Source: Nannocystaceae bacterium (GTDB taxonomy: Bacteria > Myxococcota_A > Polyangia > Nannocystales > Nannocystaceae). Taken from it: 64,000 nt of DNA. The notes under the pieces are model-generated. The model was given only the letters and a program-made list of their open reading frames with translations, ran no database searches and was not told the DNA's origin. The stretch is from positions 1 to 64,000 of the forward strand of contig JAIBBS010000009.1 in NCBI GenBank assembly GCA_019694555.1. The letters run 5' to 3'. Shown here piece after piece: positions 7,927 through 19,108 of this stretch. The position numbers and the translations under genes were made by a program. Every line of letters begins with the position of its first letter. Position 1 is the first letter of the stretch.

Positions 7927-9998
7927 GCTTCCTGGCGCCGGCGCTGCTGCTGGGGCTGCTGGGGCTGGCGATCCCGATCGCCGCGCACCTGCTCGGCCGC
8001 CAACCGCCGCGCACGATCCCGTTCGCGGCGCTGCGATTCCTGCGTGCCGACGAGCCCGCGGTCACGCGCCGACGCGTGCTCGAGGATCGACCGCTGCTGG
8101 TCATCCGACTGCTGCTGCTCGCGATCGCGGTCGTGATCCTCGCGCGACCGGCCGCGCTCGACCCCGCGGGCGTCGCGATCGTGACCGTGCCGCATGACGC
8201 GATCGTGCTGGTCGACGGCTCGGGCGGCATGGGCCTGCGCGTCGGCGATCGCACGCTGATGCAGCGCGCGGTCGAGCGTGCGCAGGAGCTTCTGGCCTCG
8301 ATGCCGCCGCAGACCCGCGTGGGTCTGCTGACCAGCGATCCCGACGGCCCCGTGCTCGAGCCCACCGCGGATCTCGATCGCGTGCGCGACGCCCTGCAGC
8401 AGTGGGCCGACGGTGGCGCGCCGCGGCTGGGCGCGTGGACCATGGCCGACGCACTGCCGGCCGCGGTCCGGCTGCTGCGCGACGCGGAGGCCGATCGCCG
8501 CCGGGTGGTCTACGCGCTGGGTGACGCGACCGCGGGTGGGCTCGCGAGCCTGCCGCGGACCACCGACGACGGCGTCTCGGTGATCGCGATCCCGGCGGTG
8601 CCACCGCAAGAGAGCCCGCCGGCGCACCTGGGCATCCACGAGCTGAGCTGGTCGCCCGCACCCGAGATCGATCCGCGGGCGGTGCGGATCCAGATGATCG
8701 TGCGGCGCCGCGGCGGCGACGCGCGCTGGACCGTGCCGGTCACGCTCGCGATCGACGGCATCGAGACCGCGCGCGGCACCGTCGAGCTCGACCCCGACAG
8801 CGAGGCTCCGTTCGAGTTCACCCACGTGCTGTTGGGCGAGGCGCCGTCGGCGGCCGCGACCGTAGCGCTCGATCTGCCCGCCGATCCGTTGCCGCTCGAC
8901 GACGCGCGGCACACCTGGCTCACCGCCGACGACGCGATCGAGATCACGGTCGTCAACGGCGATCCCAGCGAGCTGCGCGCCCACGACGAGGTGTTCTTCC
9001 TCGCGACCGCCGTCGGCGCGGCCGACCGCGAACAGCGGCTGCGGCTGTCCTCGCTGGCACCGGATCAACTCGAGGATCGCGTGCGCGAGCAGGGCGAGCG
9101 CGCGCTCGCCGACATCGACGTGCTCGTGCTCGCGAACGTGCGCGCGCCGGGCGAGGACGTGGCGCCGGCGATCGTCGCGGCGGTCGAGCGCGGCATGGGT
9201 CTGGTCGTCACCGTCGGCGATCGCGTCGACCCCGACGCCTACAACGCGCGGCTCGCAAAGGTGCTGCCGCTGCGCCTGCGCGAGACCGTGGTGCTGGGCA
9301 CCGCACCCGGTCGCACCGAGGCGCGCGTCGAGGGCTTCGCGCCGCCCGATCTCGGCCACCCGATGTTCCGCGGCCTCGGTGGTGAGCTGGGGCTCTCGGG
9401 CGCGCGCGTCCGCAAGGTCATCCTGTGCGACCCCGATCCCACGCGCGGCGCCGCGATCGCGCTGGGCTACACCAACGGTGCGCCGGCGCTGGTGACCCGC
9501 AGCAGTGGCGCGGGCCGAGTCGCGCTGCTCACGACGACCATCGATCGCGACTGGGCCGATCTCCCGCTGCGCGCGGGCTTCGTGCCGCTGGCCAGCGCGA
9601 TGCTGAGCTACGTCGGCGACGCCTCGGGCGGCGCGCTCGCGTCGCGGATCTTCGTCGGCGAGCCGCGCACCATCCGGGCCAAGGGCGCGCTCGTGGTCCT
9701 CACGCCCGACGGCCGCGAGGTCCCGGCCGCGACCGATGCGGAGGGCCACGCGGTGTTCCGCGAGACCTTCACGCCGGGCCACTACCGCACCCGCGACGAC
9801 GCGACGACCTCGACGTTCGTGGTTGCGGTGGATCCCCGCGAGAGCGACACCCACTGGCTCGAGCTCGCAGCCGACGACACCACCGACACCGGCCGCGCCG
9901 CGATCGCCCTGCCGCGCTGGCGTCAGCTCGTGATCGTGCTCGCGCTGCTGCTCGCGATCGAATCGATCGCGCGACGTCGTCGCGGCGCGCGACCCTGA
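7923..9998 (+). CDS. BatA-like vWA membrane protein
   Basis: 691 aa. The N-terminus is the BatA N-terminal domain: a membrane segment (about 3-23), HLLGRQPPRTIPFAALRFL, then a second membrane segment (about 57-75). A vWA domain follows, whose MIDAS motif reads DGSGG (98-102) instead of DxSxS, so the last Ser is Gly102. The remainder holds glutamine-amidotransferase-like beta/alpha repeats (VTVVNGDPSE-like and GMGLVVTVGDRVD) and a C-terminal membrane helix (QLVIVLALLLAIESIA) with an Arg tail. Translation is coupled to the DUF58 gene (ATGA). Part of a MoxR-DUF58-Bat module, probably acting at the inner membrane on envelope proteins. The incomplete MIDAS may weaken metal binding. Confidence 0.85.
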   Translation: MSFLAPALLLGLLGLAIPIAAHLLGRQPPRTIPFAALRFLRADEPAVTRRRVLEDRPLLVIRLLLLAIAVVILARPAALDPAGVAIVTVPHDAIVLVDGSGGMGLRVGDRTLMQRAVERAQELLASMPPQTRVGLLTSDPDGPVLEPTADLDRVRDALQQWADGGAPRLGAWTMADALPAAVRLLRDAEADRRRVVYALGDATAGGLASLPRTTDDGVSVIAIPAVPPQESPPAHLGIHELSWSPAPEIDPRAVRIQMIVRRRGGDARWTVPVTLAIDGIETARGTVELDPDSEAPFEFTHVLLGEAPSAAATVALDLPADPLPLDDARHTWLTADDAIEITVVNGDPSELRAHDEVFFLATAVGAADREQRLRLSSLAPDQLEDRVREQGERALADIDVLVLANVRAPGEDVAPAIVAAVERGMGLVVTVGDRVDPDAYNARLAKVLPLRLRETVVLGTAPGRTEARVEGFAPPDLGHPMFRGLGGELGLSGARVRKVILCDPDPTRGAAIALGYTNGAPALVTRSSGAGRVALLTTTIDRDWADLPLRAGFVPLASAMLSYVGDASGGALASRIFVGEPRTIRAKGALVVLTPDGREVPAATDAEGHAVFRETFTPGHYRTRDDATTSTFVVAVDPRESDTHWLELAADDTTDTGRAAIALPRWRQLVIVLALLLAIESIARRRRGARP

Positions 9999-10034
9999 GG
10001 GGTCACCCGCGTGGCCACGACGCCGCAGCGGCGA

Positions 10035-10571
10035 TCAGGCGCTGGTGCTGGTGTCCGGGTCGGGCGCGCCGGTGGACGTCGACGTGTCCGCGCCACCGGT
10101 GCTGCCGCCACCGCCGGAGCTGCTGCCCGCGGTGCCCTCGCTGCCCGTGGTCAGGCCCGACGCGTCGACGCAGGTCTGCGACAGGCACACCAGGCCGACA
10201 TCGCAGCCGCCGCCATCGGTGCACGGGCAGCTCTCCGTGCCGACCGGGCACTGCGGCCCGGGGTCGACGCAGAAGTCCGACAGACACACGAGGCCCGGAT
10301 CGCATGCACCCATCGGCGTGCACACGCAGGTCTCGGTGCCGACCGGGCACGAGTCGCTGATACAGATGTTGAGGTTGGTGTTGCAGAGGAAGCCGGGGTT
10401 GCACGAGCCACCGCTCGTACACGCGCAGCCCTCATGCCCCACGGGACAGTCACCATCGGTGCCGACGTCGCTGTCGCTGTAGCGCTCGCCGTCGGTCGTG
10501 ATGAAGCAACCGGAAAGGCCCAACGCCATGGTGGCGCAGCCCAGCACGAACGCAAAACGAGAAGCAGGCAC
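10035..10571 (-). CDS. Lipoprotein with three Cys-rich repeats
   Basis: 178 aa. GTG start; hydrophobic signal and lipobox LSGC (Cys22). Residues about 41-140 are three tandem modules of about 33 residues, each CPVGxExCxC..xGxCxxGxxCxxxxC with six Cys, probably knotted by disulfides. A Ser/Gly/Thr-rich tail ends the protein. The same module occurs twice in the lipoprotein at the left edge of the window. No function is known; a surface stalk or binding role is plausible. A sigma70-like promoter (10581-10609) ends about 10 bases before the start, implying a very short leader. It converges with the BatA-like gene. Confidence 0.82.
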   Translation of the reverse strand: MPASRFAFVLGCATMALGLSGCFITTDGERYSDSDVGTDGDCPVGHEGCACTSGGSCNPGFLCNTNLNICISDSCPVGTETCVCTPMGACDPGLVCLSDFCVDPGPQCPVGTESCPCTDGGGCDVGLVCLSQTCVDASGLTTGSEGTAGSSSGGGGSTGGADTSTSTGAPDPDTSTSA

Positions 10572-11051
10572 GATGCGATGAGAATAGAGCGGAGTCGGCC
10601 ACGGCACAAGTCGGTTGGGATCAAATTGTCCGCTGCGGCCGCGCTGGAGTTGATCTACTGCACTGTTGGCGGCATCGCTGGCGCGCCGTGGCACGGGTGT
10701 GGGCTCGCCGGCGCGCCGCCCCCCGGGCGAGCTGTCGCACCGGCAGTGCGGTCACGCGCGCTGGCGTGTTGCGGCCGCTGGCGTACGCGACGCCGGTATG
10801 ACGCCGACGACAGGGTGCGCCACCGCGGACGACGGTGCTGCGCGCCGCGACCGCGGCACCAGCGTTGGGCCGCACCACGATCGCGTGCGCGTCGGCTTCA
10901 CGTGCGCGGCCCCTTCAGGTGCGCGTCGGCCTCAGGAGCGCGCCGGCTTCCCATGCGCGCCCGCTTCCCATGCGCGTCCGCTTCCCATGCGCGTCCGCTT
11001 CCCATGCGCGTCCGCTTCCCATGCGCGTCCGCTTCCCGTGCCGCGTCCGCT
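10572..11051. other. 480-bp intergenic region
   Basis: No believable gene. The left end holds the promoter of the Cys-rich lipoprotein, the middle (about 10620-10890) is GC-rich with no recognised signal, and the right end is the 17-bp tandem array that runs into folA. Confidence 0.6.
10581..10609 (-). promoter_or_regulatory. Predicted sigma70-like promoter of Cys-rich lipoprotein
   Basis: On the minus strand TTGTGC (10604-10609) and TATTCT (10581-10586) are separated by 17 bases. Initiation would fall near 10574, only a few bases before the GTG at 10571. Confidence 0.45.
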
Positions 11052-11066
11052 TCAGGTGCGCGTCCG
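10896..11066. repeat. 17-bp tandem repeat (minisatellite), about 10 units
   Basis: Units start at 10896, 10913, 10930, 10947, 10964, 10981, 10998, 11015, 11032 (18 bp) and 11050. Four consecutive units (10964-11031) are identical, CTTCCCATGCGCGTCCG; the outer ones diverge. The last unit contains the folA stop codon and its final codons, so the array looks like an amplification of the folA 3' end. The period is not a multiple of three, so it is not coding. Confidence 0.92.
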
Positions 11067-11543
11067 CTCCAAACGCACGATCTCGTAGGCAGGCGGGCCG
11101 GCGTCGTGCGCGATCCGTTCTGCGAGGGTCCAGCCGGACGCGTCGAGCACGGGGAACCGCGCGTCGCCCTCGGGCGCGAGGTCGACGCGTGTCAGATAGA
11201 TACGATCTGCGATGGGTAGGGTGTCGCGGTACAGCGCCTCGCCACCGATGACGTACAGCTCGCGTTCGCCCGCCGCGCGTGCGAACGCGATCGCCTCCGC
11301 GACCGAGGCGAAGGCGTTGCAGCCCGCGCCGACGAGCGCGGCGGGGTCGCGCGTGACCACGAGGTTGACCCGACCGACCAGCGGCCGCCCGAGCGAGGCC
11401 CAGGTCTTGCGACCCATGAGCACATGGTGGCCCATGGTCTGCGCCCGGAAGAACCGCATGTCACCGGGCAGCCGCCACGGCAGTCCGCCGTCGACGCCGA
11501 TCACACCGTTGCGCGCGACCGCGGCGATCAGCGCGATCTCCAT
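11052..11543 (-). CDS. folA: Dihydrofolate reductase
   Basis: 163 aa, normal length for the enzyme that reduces dihydrofolate to tetrahydrofolate with NADPH. Conserved blocks: IAAVARNGVIGVDGGLPWRL, LPGDMRFFR with the active-site Asp, VLMGRKTWASLGRPLVGR (NADPH binding) and YVIGGEALYRDTLP. The ATG lies 5 bases after the thyA stop, so the two are cotranscribed. ThyA consumes methylene-tetrahydrofolate and yields dihydrofolate, which FolA recycles. The stop codon lies inside the last unit of a 17-bp tandem array. Confidence 0.95.
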   Translation of the reverse strand: MEIALIAAVARNGVIGVDGGLPWRLPGDMRFFRAQTMGHHVLMGRKTWASLGRPLVGRVNLVVTRDPAALVGAGCNAFASVAEAIAFARAAGERELYVIGGEALYRDTLPIADRIYLTRVDLAPEGDARFPVLDASGWTLAERIAHDAGPPAYEIVRLERTRT

Positions 11544-11548
11544 CGGGC

Positions 11549-12343
<795 letters not shown>

Positions 12344-12374
12344 CGGCCGGAGCCTACCAGGGCGCGACGGCGCG

Positions 12375-13436
12375 TCAGGCCTCGCCGCGCAGCAACCGCT
12401 CCGCCAGCGCCTGGTGCTCGGGATACGGCGGGCCCTGCGGCTCGCTCGCCGGCGCGACGCCCGGGAACGCGCGCTTGAACGCGACCACGCGCCCGAGCGC
12501 GCGCTCGAGCGTCGCATCGGGCTGCCGCTCGAGCCGCGCCAGCACCTCGGTGACGAAGTCGAAGCGACGGCACACCAGCAACACGTCGACGTCGGCGCCC
12601 AGCGCTGCATCGACCATCTCGCGCGGCTGCCAGTGATCGGCGACGGCCTTCATCTCGAGATCGTCGGAGCAGAGCAGCTTGTCGTAGCCGAGTCGCTCGC
12701 GCAGCAGCGCGATGACGTCGGGCGCGAAGCTGGCCGGCCGGGTCTTGTCGATGGCCTCGAAGACCACGTGGGCGGTCATGATCGACGCGACCCCGGCCGC
12801 GATCGCGGCCTGGAACGGCGGCAGCTCGACCTCGAACAGGCGATCGAGATCGTGCGCGAGCTTGGGCAGCGCGAGGTGACTGTCGAGCGTGGTGTCGCCG
12901 TGGCCGGGGAAGTGCTTGGCGCAGCACGCCACGCCCTGGGCCTGCATCGCCTCGACGAACGCCGCGGCGTGCCGGGCGACCACCGCCGGATCGCGCGCGA
13001 AGCTGCGGTCGCCGATGATGGGGTTGGCGGGGTTGCTGTCGACGTCGACCACGGGTGCGAAGTCGAGGCCGATGCCGAGCTCGCGCAGCTCCAGCGACAG
13101 CGCGCGCGCGAGTGCGGCGGTCGAGCTCAGCTGTGCACGCTCGCCGACGCGCCGCATCGGCGGCCACTCGGTCCACGGCGCGCGCAGCCGCTGCACGCGA
13201 CCACCTTCTTGATCGATCGCGATCGTCAACGGCGCGTCCGCGGGTGCCGCGTCGCGCAGGCTCGTCACCAGCCGTCGCAGCTGCTCGGCGTCCTGGATGT
13301 TGCGGCTGAAGAGGATCACGCCGCCCACGCGCCCCTGCGCGATGAGCTCGCGCAGCGGCGGCGGGCACTGCGTCCCCTCGAATCCGACGAACAGCGCCTG
13401 CCCGGGCTGCCACGCCGCGTTCGCTGCTTGGGCCAT
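12375..13436 (-). CDS. nagZ: Beta-N-acetylhexosaminidase NagZ (GH3)
   Basis: 353 aa. Glycoside hydrolase family 3; removes N-acetylglucosamine from anhydro-muropeptides during peptidoglycan recycling in the cytoplasm. Conserved motifs: [11 protein letters not shown], the catalytic loop [14 protein letters not shown] with the acid/base His, and the nucleophile Asp in SDDLEMKAV. The ATG at 13434-13436 is chosen; an in-frame start 36 bases further upstream is possible. First gene of the leftward nagZ-thyA-folA cluster, which joins wall recycling to nucleotide synthesis without an obvious functional link. Confidence 0.92.
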   Translation of the reverse strand: MAQAANAAWQPGQALFVGFEGTQCPPPLRELIAQGRVGGVILFSRNIQDAEQLRRLVTSLRDAAPADAPLTIAIDQEGGRVQRLRAPWTEWPPMRRVGERAQLSSTAALARALSLELRELGIGLDFAPVVDVDSNPANPIIGDRSFARDPAVVARHAAAFVEAMQAQGVACCAKHFPGHGDTTLDSHLALPKLAHDLDRLFEVELPPFQAAIAAGVASIMTAHVVFEAIDKTRPASFAPDVIALLRERLGYDKLLCSDDLEMKAVADHWQPREMVDAALGADVDVLLVCRRFDFVTEVLARLERQPDATLERALGRVVAFKRAFPGVAPASEPQGPPYPEHQALAERLLRGEA

Positions 13437-13588
13437 GCCCGAGGCTATCGCCGTCGTCGCGGCCGCTGACAAGCTGCCCGCACGAGCGGCCCGAGGGTGG
13501 CCGCGGCGCGGGCCCAGCGTCGCGGTGGCGCGGGCCCCAGACCGCGCTGCACGCCTCCAGACGCCTGCGGGCGCGGACCCCAGCGAGG

Positions 13589-13617
13589 TTGACCCGCAAG
13601 AATCCCGCGGTTACCGT
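13589..13617 (+). promoter_or_regulatory. Predicted sigma70-like promoter of barrel protein
   Basis: TTGACC (13589-13594), a 17-base spacer and TACCGT (13612-13617). The start codon at 13630 lies 12 bases after the -10 element. Confidence 0.5.
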
Positions 13618-13629
13618 GCGGCGCCCTCG

Positions 13630-15726
13630 ATGACCGTTCCTTCGACCCGGCGTGGCCGCGGACTCCGACTCGGCCTCGCCGCCTGCTTTGCGGGCGTGCT
13701 CGCGTTGGGGGCCGCGGAGGCTGCGGCCCAGCCCGGCCTCGGTGGCGGCGGCATGGGTGGCTTCGGCGGCGGTGGCATGGGCCCCGGTCCGATGGGCCCC
13801 GGCGGTGGCGGTCCCGGACAGCGCAAGGAAAAGAAGGAAGGCCCCGGCGAGGCCGCGCCCAAGGACAAGGAAGCGCTGCGCCCGATCGAGCCGGTGCCGG
13901 CGCAGCCGCAGCGATTCCGTCGCATCCAGCTGTTCGATCTCGGCGGCTACATGCGCGCGCGCGCCGACTACTTCCACCGGCCGTACCTCGGCCTCGCCGA
14001 GGTCGCGCCGGATCCCTCGCGACCGTCGAAGTTCTTCCGACCGCCCGCGGAATCGCAGGAGGTCGGTGAGGACGGCACCATCACGCTCAACCAGTCGGAT
14101 TGCTACAACCGACTGACGGCCAACGGCGTCTCCGACATCCGTGCGAGCAATCGCTGTCGCCGCCGCGCGGGCTTCTCGTCCGCGAACATGCGCCTGCGGC
14201 TCGAGCCCACGCTGCACATCACCGACACGGTGGCCGTGCACGCGCAGATCGACGTGCTCGACAACGTCGTGCTCGGCAGCACGCCCGACTCGTACGCGTT
14301 CGACAACCCGTTCGCGCCCATCGACCTGTACACGCGCACCCAGGTCGCGCCCTCGGCCGGCATCAACTCGTTCCAGGACAGCATCGTGGCCAAGCGCGCG
14401 TGGGGCCACGTCCGCTTCGGTTGGGGCCTGGACCTCCGCTTCGGCCGCATGCCCTGGCACTGGGGCATGGGCGTGGTCGCCAACCACGGCAACGGCTACG
14501 TGCGCGGCGACCAGGCCGACATCATCCGCCAGGTCGATCAGGACTACGGCGACTCGGTCGACTCGCTGCGCGGCGCGTTCACCTTCGGCAAGGACCGCCG
14601 CCGCGCGCACACCGTGGCGCTGTCGTGGGACTGGGCCTCGAGCGGCCCGACCGCGGCGCAGCTGCTGGGACCCAAGTGGGCCTCGGGCGGCTACGTCGGC
14701 CAGGACTTCTCGGCCGAGCGCTTCGACAACGTCAACCAGTGGTCGGTGTCGATCGAGCGTCGCGACGACCCCGACATGCTGCGGCGCAAGATCTCGCTGG
14801 GCACGCCGGTGGTGAACTACGGCGTGATCGGCTGGTTGCGACGCCAGGATCTCGACAACGAGCTGGGCTCGCCCGGACTCGGCGACGGGCTCGGCACCAA
14901 CGCGTCGTACTACGACACCGCCTACCCCAACGATCTCGAGCCCGGCGGCGCGACGCTGGGCAACGGCGATCTCGACGGCTCGGGCCGCAACGGCTGGACC
15001 AACTACGCCGGCACGCTGATCCACCGCCGCGCCATCCTCTTCACGCCGGACCTGTGGCTGCGGGTCAACTGGCGCACGCTGCGGATCGAGTTCGAGGCCT
15101 CGGGCAGCATCGGTCGCTACTACATCCGCGACCTCGCGGCCGAGGTCGAGGACTCGGAGTACTTCCGCACGCTGCAGCGCAGCGCGCTGCGCCGCCAGCT
15201 GCAGGCGACCTTCGGCTACGCGCTCGAGTTCAAGTACGGCTTCTTCCGCGACCGCTTCCACATCGGCTTCGATCACGGCTTCGCCACCGGCGATCGCTCG
15301 CCGCCGGTCGACTACAACCCGCAGAGCCCGCTGTTGCTCGGCAACAACGGCACGGTCGGCAACTTCCGCTTCAACCCGGCCTACAACATCGACCTGCTGA
15401 TGTTCCGCGAGATCCTCGGCACGGTCTCCAACGCGGCGTACTTCAAGCCCTGGGCCGCGTTCTACTTCTTCAACCACTTCTCTGCGCGCGTCGACGTCGA
15501 GTACGCGATGGCGATGCGCAAGCAGGGCACGCTGGGCAACCGCTTCAGCTACGGCGTCGAGATCGACGCGGCCATGCGCTACCACGACGCGCGCGAGCCG
15601 GTGTTCGTGCAGTTCCAGTACGGCGTGCTGTTCCCGCTGGGCGCGTTCAACCGCATCGGGCCGCAGGGCGCCGAGGACGCCCGCGCGATGCAGACGCTGC
15701 AGGCGCAGGTCGGCATCCGCTTCTGA
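13630..15726 (+). CDS. Outer-membrane beta-barrel protein (possibly TIGR04551 family)
   Basis: 698 aa. Signal peptide 1 to about 35 (LRLGLAACFAGVLALGAAEAAAQ), then a Gly/Met/Pro low-complexity stretch and a Lys/Glu/Pro segment. From about residue 100 the protein has alternating aromatic/polar strands (DLGGYMRARADYF, FSSANMRLRLEPTLHI, HVRFGWGLDLRFGRMPWHWG) and ends with Phe (QVGIRF), typical of outer-membrane beta-barrels recognised by the Bam machinery. It resembles the delta-proteobacterial family TIGR04551, from memory only. Substrate unknown; a large porin or protein-export barrel is plausible. The lytic transglycosylase gene starts 13 bases downstream and may be cotranscribed. Confidence 0.78.
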   Translation: MTVPSTRRGRGLRLGLAACFAGVLALGAAEAAAQPGLGGGGMGGFGGGGMGPGPMGPGGGGPGQRKEKKEGPGEAAPKDKEALRPIEPVPAQPQRFRRIQLFDLGGYMRARADYFHRPYLGLAEVAPDPSRPSKFFRPPAESQEVGEDGTITLNQSDCYNRLTANGVSDIRASNRCRRRAGFSSANMRLRLEPTLHITDTVAVHAQIDVLDNVVLGSTPDSYAFDNPFAPIDLYTRTQVAPSAGINSFQDSIVAKRAWGHVRFGWGLDLRFGRMPWHWGMGVVANHGNGYVRGDQADIIRQVDQDYGDSVDSLRGAFTFGKDRRRAHTVALSWDWASSGPTAAQLLGPKWASGGYVGQDFSAERFDNVNQWSVSIERRDDPDMLRRKISLGTPVVNYGVIGWLRRQDLDNELGSPGLGDGLGTNASYYDTAYPNDLEPGGATLGNGDLDGSGRNGWTNYAGTLIHRRAILFTPDLWLRVNWRTLRIEFEASGSIGRYYIRDLAAEVEDSEYFRTLQRSALRRQLQATFGYALEFKYGFFRDRFHIGFDHGFATGDRSPPVDYNPQSPLLLGNNGTVGNFRFNPAYNIDLLMFREILGTVSNAAYFKPWAAFYFFNHFSARVDVEYAMAMRKQGTLGNRFSYGVEIDAAMRYHDAREPVFVQFQYGVLFPLGAFNRIGPQGAEDARAMQTLQAQVGIRF

Positions 15727-15739
15727 GCCGGAGCGCCGG

Positions 15740-16396
15740 ATGCAGCACCCGCGAGCCCGCGTCGCCGTCGTCGCGCTCGCGCTGGCCGGCTGCCGCGTCG
15801 CCGCGGGCCCGGCATCGACCACCGCGCCGCCGACCGGGCCGGCGCCGAGCGATGGCGTGACGCCGGCGGATCCGGGCACCGCCCATCCCCGCGTCGCGGG
15901 TGGTGTCGACGATGCGCCCGCGTTCGAGCCGCCGTGGCAGGACGAGGACCTGCCGCGCATCGTCGCGCTGCAGCCGCAGGTGATCGAGGCGGCGCAGCGA
16001 CACGGCGTGGATCCGTACCTGGTCGACGCGATCATCTGGCACGAGAGCCGCTTCCACGCCAAGGCCCAGGGGCCCGGCGGCGCCGCGGGCTTGATGCAGC
16101 TGATGCCGTCGACGTCGAAGTCGCTGGCCAAGCGCCTGGGTCGTGCGCACCGGCCCTACGACGTGGGCTTCAACCTCGACGCCGGTGCGTACCTGCTCTC
16201 GCGGCTGCTGACGATCTTCGACGGCGACGTCACGCTCGCGCTGGCCGGCTACGCGCTGGGCCACGTGGCGGTGCAGCGGCGCGTGGCCGCCGGCGAGCCG
16301 TTGCCCGAACGCACGCAGCGCTTCATCGACAAGGTCACGCGCTGGCGCGACGCATTCGCGCAGCTGCCCGACGAGTCCGCCGCGCCGCGCCCGTGA
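15740..16396 (+). CDS. Lytic transglycosylase lipoprotein (SLT domain)
   Basis: 218 aa. Lipoprotein signal with lipobox LAGC (Cys18), Pro/Thr/Ala tether, then an SLT/lysozyme-like domain from about residue 70. The catalytic Glu is Glu102 in WHESRF; GAAGLMQLMPST and the YLLSRLL...ALAGYALG helices match the family. Cleaves the MurNAc-GlcNAc bond of peptidoglycan to form anhydro ends, probably at the inner face of the outer membrane. Follows a beta-barrel gene by 13 bases; local wall opening for assembly of that barrel is a possible link (inference). Confidence 0.9.
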   Translation: MQHPRARVAVVALALAGCRVAAGPASTTAPPTGPAPSDGVTPADPGTAHPRVAGGVDDAPAFEPPWQDEDLPRIVALQPQVIEAAQRHGVDPYLVDAIIWHESRFHAKAQGPGGAAGLMQLMPSTSKSLAKRLGRAHRPYDVGFNLDAGAYLLSRLLTIFDGDVTLALAGYALGHVAVQRRVAAGEPLPERTQRFIDKVTRWRDAFAQLPDESAAPRP

Positions 16397-16491
16397 GCGC
16401 GGCCGCGCGCGGGCACCTGACCCGCAAGGACAGCTGACCCTTGCGGCCAGCTGTCGCGCGCGCCCCGGCGTTGCTAGCCTGCGACCCAGCC

Positions 16492-17844
16492 ATGGCGAAG
16501 TCGAACCCTCGATGGGTGTGCAACGAGTGCGGTGCGAGCTCGAGCGGGTGGTTCGGCAAGTGCCCGTCGTGCGGCGCGTGGAACTCGATCGAGCAGCAGG
16601 ACGAGACCCCGGTCGATCGCGTGGTGCTCTCGACCGCCGGCACCGCGCCGGTGCCGGCCGACCGCACGGACATGGTCGTGCACCGGCTCGCCAGCGGCGT
16701 GGGCGAGGTCGATCGCGTGCTCGGCGGTGGGCTCGTGCGCGGCAGCGTCGCGCTGTTCTCGGGCGCGCCGGGCATCGGCAAGTCGACGCTGCTGCTGCAG
16801 GTCGGTGCGGGCCTGGCCCGCGGCGGCAAGGCGGTGCTGTACGCCAGCGGCGAGGAATCGACCGCGCAGGTGGCCGGCCGCGCGCAGCGGCTGGGCGCCG
16901 CGCATCCGCGACTCCTGCTGATGGCCGAGACGCGCATGGAGGCCGTGCTCGACGCCGCACGCGAGCTCGCGCTCGCCGGTGAGCTCGAGGCGGTCGTGAT
17001 CGACTCGGTGCAGACGGTGTACAGCGCCGCGGCCGAGGGCCTGCCGGGCAACGTGGCGCAGATCCGGACCTGCGCCGCGCAGCTGGTCAGCTTCGCGAAG
17101 CTGCACGAGGTGCCGGTGGTGCTCGTGGGTCACGTGACCAAGGACGGTCAGCTCGCGGGGCCGCGCGTGCTCGAGCACCTCGTCGACGTGGTGCTGTCGT
17201 TCGACGGCGACGACGAGCGCGCGCTGCGACTGCTGCGGGCGAGCAAGAACCGCTTCGGCAGCACCACCGAGCTGGGCGTGTTCGAGATGACCGCCGAGGG
17301 CCTGCGCGAGATCGACAACCCCTCGGAGGCCTTCCTCGCGCAGCGACCCCAGCGCGTCGCGGGCTCGTGCATCACCGCGACGCTCGAGGGTTCGCGCCCG
17401 CTGCTGCTCGAGGTGCAGGCGCTGCTGGCCCCGGCGCACGGGGGCGCGCGGCGCAACTGCGTCGGCGTCGATCCGCCGCGGCTGGCGATGCTGCTCGCGG
17501 TGCTCGAGCGTCACGCCGAGCTGCCGGTGCTCGACCAGGACGTGTTCGTCAACGTCGCCGGCGGCATGCGCCTGCACGAGCCCGCGGCCGATCTCGCCAT
17601 CGCGCTCGCGGTCGCATCGAGCCACCTGCGTCGCCCGCTCGCGAGCGATCTCGTGGTGCTCGGCGAGGTCGGGCTCACCGGCGAGATCCGTCACGTGCAG
17701 CGGGTCGAGCCGCGCCTGGCCGAGGCGCGGCGGCTGGGCTTTCGCACCGTGCTGACCACGCCACCGCGCGAGCGTCGAGCGCTGCCGCTCGAGCTCGTCG
17801 CGGTCGCGAACATCCGCGACGCCATCGACGCGGTGCTCGCGTGA
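16492..17844 (+). CDS. radA: DNA repair protein RadA
   Basis: 450 aa. N-terminal zinc finger Cys10, Cys13, Cys24, Cys27 (CNEC, CPSC), RecA-like ATPase with Walker [10 protein letters not shown] (91-99), the RadA-specific KNRFG motif (252-256) and a C-terminal Lon-protease-like domain ([32 protein letters not shown]). RadA promotes branch migration of recombination intermediates together with RecA. A TAGCCT element (16475-16480) lies 11 bases before the ATG. It converges with recA: only 3 bases separate the two stop codons. Confidence 0.97.
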   Translation: MAKSNPRWVCNECGASSSGWFGKCPSCGAWNSIEQQDETPVDRVVLSTAGTAPVPADRTDMVVHRLASGVGEVDRVLGGGLVRGSVALFSGAPGIGKSTLLLQVGAGLARGGKAVLYASGEESTAQVAGRAQRLGAAHPRLLLMAETRMEAVLDAARELALAGELEAVVIDSVQTVYSAAAEGLPGNVAQIRTCAAQLVSFAKLHEVPVVLVGHVTKDGQLAGPRVLEHLVDVVLSFDGDDERALRLLRASKNRFGSTTELGVFEMTAEGLREIDNPSEAFLAQRPQRVAGSCITATLEGSRPLLLEVQALLAPAHGGARRNCVGVDPPRLAMLLAVLERHAELPVLDQDVFVNVAGGMRLHEPAADLAIALAVASSHLRRPLASDLVVLGEVGLTGEIRHVQRVEPRLAEARRLGFRTVLTTPPRERRALPLELVAVANIRDAIDAVLA

Positions 17845-17847
17845 GCG

Positions 17848-19065
<1,218 letters not shown>

Positions 19066-19108
19066 GACGGGCTCCTGGACCAGTGGGCGGACGAATGGGC
19101 GTTGAGGT

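Noticed and set aside
10896-11066. CRISPR array
   Set aside because: Units are 17 bp, directly abutting without spacers, and no cas gene is nearby; it is a minisatellite.
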